From contig JAEXYA010000071.1 in NCBI GenBank assembly GCA_023451825.1, forward strand, positions 1 through 36,675: a stretch of DNA of 36,675 nucleotides, in the 5' to 3' direction. A model generated the notes under the pieces. It made no database searches and was not told where the DNA came from. It was given only the letters and a program-made list of their open reading frames with translations. The stretch is from Pseudomonadota bacterium. GTDB lineage: Bacteria; Pseudomonadota; Alphaproteobacteria; Rhizobiales; Xanthobacteraceae. This document shows positions 34,518 to 36,675 of the stretch, one piece after another; position 1 is the first letter of the stretch, and every line of letters begins with the position of its first letter. The position numbers and the translations under genes are program-made.

Positions 34518-35441
34518 ATGACTGATCGGATCGCCGAATTCCGCGACATCATTGCCCGGAACGCCAGCGCGGATATGACCAGCCCGATCCGCGGCCTCTA
34601 TCTCAAGCGCCAGCTTGCGCCCACCGAACTGACCCACACCGCGCAGTCGCCGATGTTCGGCCTGGTGGTGCAGGGCCGCAAGCGGCTGCAATTCGGCAGC
34701 GAGACCCATGAATATGGCGTCGGCGACTACCTGTTGGTGTCACTCGATTTGCCGGTGTCGTCCTGCATCGTCGATGCCACGCCCGAGGAGCCGCATCTCG
34801 GCCTCGGCATGGTCATCGATCCCCGCCAGTTGCATGACGTGCTCGGCCGTTTCGGCCAAGGCGGCTTGCACGGTTTTGCGCAGCCGGCCGCCGGGGTGCC
34901 GGAGCGCGGCGTCGTCGTCGCCAAGGCCTCGGACGATTTGCTCGACGCCGCCTTGCGCCTGGTCCGTTTGCTCGATCGCCCGCAGGACATCGCCGTGATG
35001 GCGCCGCTGCTGGAGCAGGAGGTGCTGTATCGCCTGCTGGTCGGCCCCTATGGCGCGCGCCTGCGCCAGATCGCGCTGGCCGAGAGCCCGAGCAACAAGG
35101 TCGCCAAGGCGATCGCCTGGCTGCGCGAGAATTACGCGCGGCAGCTCCGCATCGAGGATCTCGCCGACAGTGTCGGCATGAGCGAGAGTTCGCTGCATCA
35201 TAATTTCAAGACCATCACCGCGATGACGCCGATGCAGTATCAGAAGCAGCTGCGCTTGCACGAAGCCCGCCGCCTGATGCTGGTGGAGCGTCTCGATGTG
35301 GGCTCAGCCGGCTACGCGGTGGGCTATCAGAGCCCGTCGCAGTTTTCGCGCGAATATGCCCGGCTCTATGGCGCGTCGCCGCTGCGCGATCTCGGCCCGA
35401 GGAGCGGCCTGGCCGTGCCCGAGCAACGCGCGGCGGAGTGA
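34518..35441 (+). CDS. AraC-family transcriptional regulator
   Basis: A 307-aa regulator. The N-terminal ~190 residues match the AraC_N type sensor domain (PF06719; SPMFGLVVQGRKRLQFGSET then YGVGDYLLVSLDLPVSS). The C-terminal ~100 residues hold the two helix-turn-helix units: LRIEDLADSVGMSESSLHHN and then VGSAGYAVGYQSPSQFSREY. Regulators of this subgroup, such as E. coli YqhC, often sit divergent from the oxidoreductase gene they control and respond to aldehydes or related small molecules; here the divergent gene is the degenerate SDR. ATG 34518 begins MTDRIAEFRDII. The effector is unknown. A 21-bp-spaced direct repeat upstream is a candidate operator. Confidence 0.92.
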   Translation: MTDRIAEFRDIIARNASADMTSPIRGLYLKRQLAPTELTHTAQSPMFGLVVQGRKRLQFGSETHEYGVGDYLLVSLDLPVSSCIVDATPEEPHLGLGMVIDPRQLHDVLGRFGQGGLHGFAQPAAGVPERGVVVAKASDDLLDAALRLVRLLDRPQDIAVMAPLLEQEVLYRLLVGPYGARLRQIALAESPSNKVAKAIAWLRENYARQLRIEDLADSVGMSESSLHHNFKTITAMTPMQYQKQLRLHEARRLMLVERLDVGSAGYAVGYQSPSQFSREYARLYGASPLRDLGPRSGLAVPEQRAAE

Positions 35442-35451
35442 GCTCCGTCCC

Positions 35452-35540
35452 GTAGCCCGCATAGAGCGTAGCGTCATGCGGGGACCGGCGCTTCCATACG
35501 TCGCCGGTCCCCGGATTGCGCTGCGCTCCATCCGGGCTAC
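35452..35540. repeat. Palindromic intergenic repeat (GTAGCCCGCATAGAGCG family)
   Basis: GTAGCCCGCATAGAGCGTAG... (from 35452) mirrors ...CGCTCCATCCGGGCTAC (to 35540), with an inner CGGGGACCGGCG / CGCCGGTCCCCG stem. It begins 10 bases after the AraC stop and ends before the ribosome-binding region of the HAD gene. Confidence 0.88.
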
Positions 35541-35567
35541 AAGGGAGGATAAAACAAGGGAAACCCC

Positions 35568-36200
35568 ATGATCCAGGCAGTGATCTTCGATTTCGGCGGC
35601 GTCATCACCTCATCGCCATTCGAGGCCTTTGCGCATTACGAGCAGACGCACAATCTCCCCAAGGACATCATCCGCCGCACCAATGCGGAGAACCACTTTG
35701 AGAATGCCTGGGCGAAATTCGAGCGCGCCGAGCTCGACATCGACGCCTTCGACAAGCTCTTCGCCGAAGAGTCCCGCGCTCTCGGCGCCGAAGTCCGCGG
35801 CCGCGAGGTGGTGAAGCTGCTCAAGGGCGAGATCCGCCCGGAGATGGTGGAAGCGCTTCGTCGCATCAAGGCGCAGTTCAAGACCGGCTGCATCACCAAC
35901 AATTTGCCTGCGAACGCGATGGGCTCCACCGATGGCCGCGCGCTCTATGTGGCCGAGGTGATGGTGCTGTTCGATCACGTCATTGAGTCCGCCAAGATCG
36001 GCCTGCGAAAACCCGATCCGCGCATCTACACGATGATGACCGACAAGCTCGGCGTGGATCCCAGACATTGCGTCTATCTCGACGACCTCGGCGTCAACCT
36101 GAAACCCGCCCGCGAGCTGGGCATGACGACGATCAAGGTGACAAACGCCGCGCAGGCGCTGGACGAACTGGAAGCCGCGACGGGATTGCAGCTGCGATAG
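35568..36200 (+). CDS. HAD superfamily hydrolase (HAD-IA, soluble epoxide hydrolase N-domain-like)
   Basis: A 210-aa Rossmann-like HAD protein. Motif I is IFDFGGVIT with nucleophile D8; the usual +2 Asp is Gly10. Motif II Thr is in GCITNN; motif III Lys is in IGLRKPDPRIY; motif IV is YLDDLGVN. A helical cap covers about residues 16-80. This DFGGV form is typical of the group related to the phosphatase domain of mammalian soluble epoxide hydrolase and ACAD10 and, like E. coli YihX (DLGNV), may still dephosphorylate small substrates. The substrate is unknown. ATG 35568 has GGAGG and AAGGGAAA upstream. It is followed by a long palindromic repeat before the convergent PepSY gene. Confidence 0.9.
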   Translation: MIQAVIFDFGGVITSSPFEAFAHYEQTHNLPKDIIRRTNAENHFENAWAKFERAELDIDAFDKLFAEESRALGAEVRGREVVKLLKGEIRPEMVEALRRIKAQFKTGCITNNLPANAMGSTDGRALYVAEVMVLFDHVIESAKIGLRKPDPRIYTMMTDKLGVDPRHCVYLDDLGVNLKPARELGMTTIKVTNAAQALDELEAATGLQLR

Positions 36201-36210
36201 CTCCGGCCTT

Positions 36211-36398
36211 CTCCCTCCCCCAAGCCGCGCAGCGGCGCAGTGGGGAGGGTGGCGCGAGCGAAGCGAGTGACGGGTGGGGTTCTTCCCCACGCTCCGACGT
36301 CACGTGGGGATAGACCCCACCCGTCCTTCGCCGTAACGAAGCTTCGCTTCGTCAGGCTCAGGCCACCCTCCCCACTGCGCTTCGCTTGGGGGAGGGAG
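36211..36398. repeat. Long palindromic intergenic repeat (CTCCCTCCCCCAAGC family)
   Basis: CTCCCTCCCCCAAGCCGCGC (from 36211) mirrors ...CTTGGGGGAGGGAG (to 36398). Inner arms GTGGGGAGGGTGGC / GCCACCCTCCCCAC and CGGGTGGGGT / ACCCCACCCG also pair, giving a hairpin about 188 bases long. This element type is frequent between genes in Bradyrhizobium-like genomes. It lies between convergent HAD and PepSY genes. Confidence 0.88.
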
Positions 36399-36421
36399 TC
36401 CATCGGCCCCGGCGCTTCAAC

Positions 36422-36452
36422 AAAAAAAGCGGCGCGCCATCAGACGCGCCGC
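36422..36452 (-). terminator. Rho-independent terminator of the PepSY gene
   Basis: Read on the minus strand: GCGGCGCG, an 8-base loop, CGCGCCGC, then TTTTTTT. A perfect 8-bp GC stem and a seven-base T-tract, 22 bases downstream of the PepSY stop codon. Confidence 0.93.
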
Positions 36453-36474
36453 TTCCTCTCATCCTCCCACCCGA

Positions 36475-36675
36475 TCAGATAATCGAGCGATCCACGTTGC
36501 GCACTTCACCGGTGCGCGCATCGACATCGACCTGGATCCACTTGCCGTAGCTGTCGCGGCCCTCGATCTCCCATTCGTCGCCGTCGAAATGGGTGTTCTT
36601 CACCTGCACCACGCCGATGCCATAGGCGACCTGGATCGCCTGTTCGACGGGCAGCGGCCCGGCCGGCATCACAGG
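36475..36675 (-). CDS. PepSY-domain protein (C-terminal part; N-terminus beyond the window)
   Basis: The frame runs from the window edge to a stop at 36475, about 66 residues. It contains a PepSY-like repeat: LPVEQAIQVAYGIGVVQVKN, then DEWEIEGRDSYGKWIQVDVD followed by TGEVRNVD. Internal start codons at 36672 and 36669 exist, but periplasmic PepSY proteins normally have a signal peptide, which is missing here, so the gene very likely begins outside. PepSY domains occur in small periplasmic proteins and in peptidase inhibitors. A strong terminator lies downstream. Confidence 0.85.
   Translation of the reverse strand, partial: PVMPAGPLPVEQAIQVAYGIGVVQVKNTHFDGDEWEIEGRDSYGKWIQVDVDARTGEVRNVDRSII

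Overview
The window reads as chromosomal DNA of an alphaproteobacterium of the Bradyrhizobium / Rhodopseudomonas / Afipia group (Nitrobacteraceae). The grounds are high G+C, a Porin_2-type porin, the aerobic cobaltochelatase pair cobS/cobT, an NAD-dependent fds formate dehydrogenase, and several palindromic intergenic repeats of the kind scattered through these genomes. The placement rests on recognition of families, not on a database search. Nearly all genes look chromosomal and intact; I see no prophage, insertion sequence, CRISPR array, tRNA or rRNA.

Layout. 1-3.2 kb: the 3' part of an outer-membrane porin with a strong terminator, then a TPR plus SPINDLY/OGT-type glycosyltransferase. 3.2-4.2 kb: a long non-coding stretch and a 68-aa conserved-looking small protein with its own promoter and hairpin. 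4.2-11.35 kb: a LysR regulator followed by the formate dehydrogenase operon fdsG-fdsB-fdsA-fdhD-fdsD, with tight or overlapping junctions and a T-N11-A dyad upstream as a candidate LysR site. 11.5-12.6 kb: a divergent BolA-family / J-domain pair. 12.9-16.9 kb: a lipoprotein-type L,D-transpeptidase, an MgtC-family membrane protein, and an unusual membrane protein with a CNNM/DUF21-like N-terminus joined to an unrecognised C-terminal domain. 17.2-23.6 kb: housekeeping genes secA, a periplasmic parvulin, a small exported protein, accA and a DedA protein. 23.9-27.9 kb: cobS and cobT with two DUF29 genes between them. 28-33.4 kb: a Tat-exported esterase-like phytase family protein and two membrane-bound c-di-GMP enzymes. 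33.5-36.7 kb: a catalytically degenerate SDR divergent from an AraC regulator, a HAD hydrolase, and a PepSY-domain fragment at the window edge.

How the genes work together. FdsGBAD with FdhD oxidises formate to CO2 and feeds electrons to NAD+. CobS and CobT form the ATPase part of the cobaltochelatase that inserts cobalt into the corrin ring with CobN, which is not in this window. The two GGDEF proteins set c-di-GMP levels in response to periplasmic signals. SecA and the parvulin serve protein export and folding.

Most interesting points: the CNNM-like fusion protein at 15.5-16.9 kb, in DNA of visibly lower G+C; the two DUF29 paralogs placed between cobS and cobT and translationally coupled to cobT; the SDR that has lost its catalytic Tyr and Lys but is still paired with an AraC regulator whose upstream region holds a 21-bp-spaced direct repeat; and the different palindromic repeat families, several of which share a GCGTAGCG-like core.
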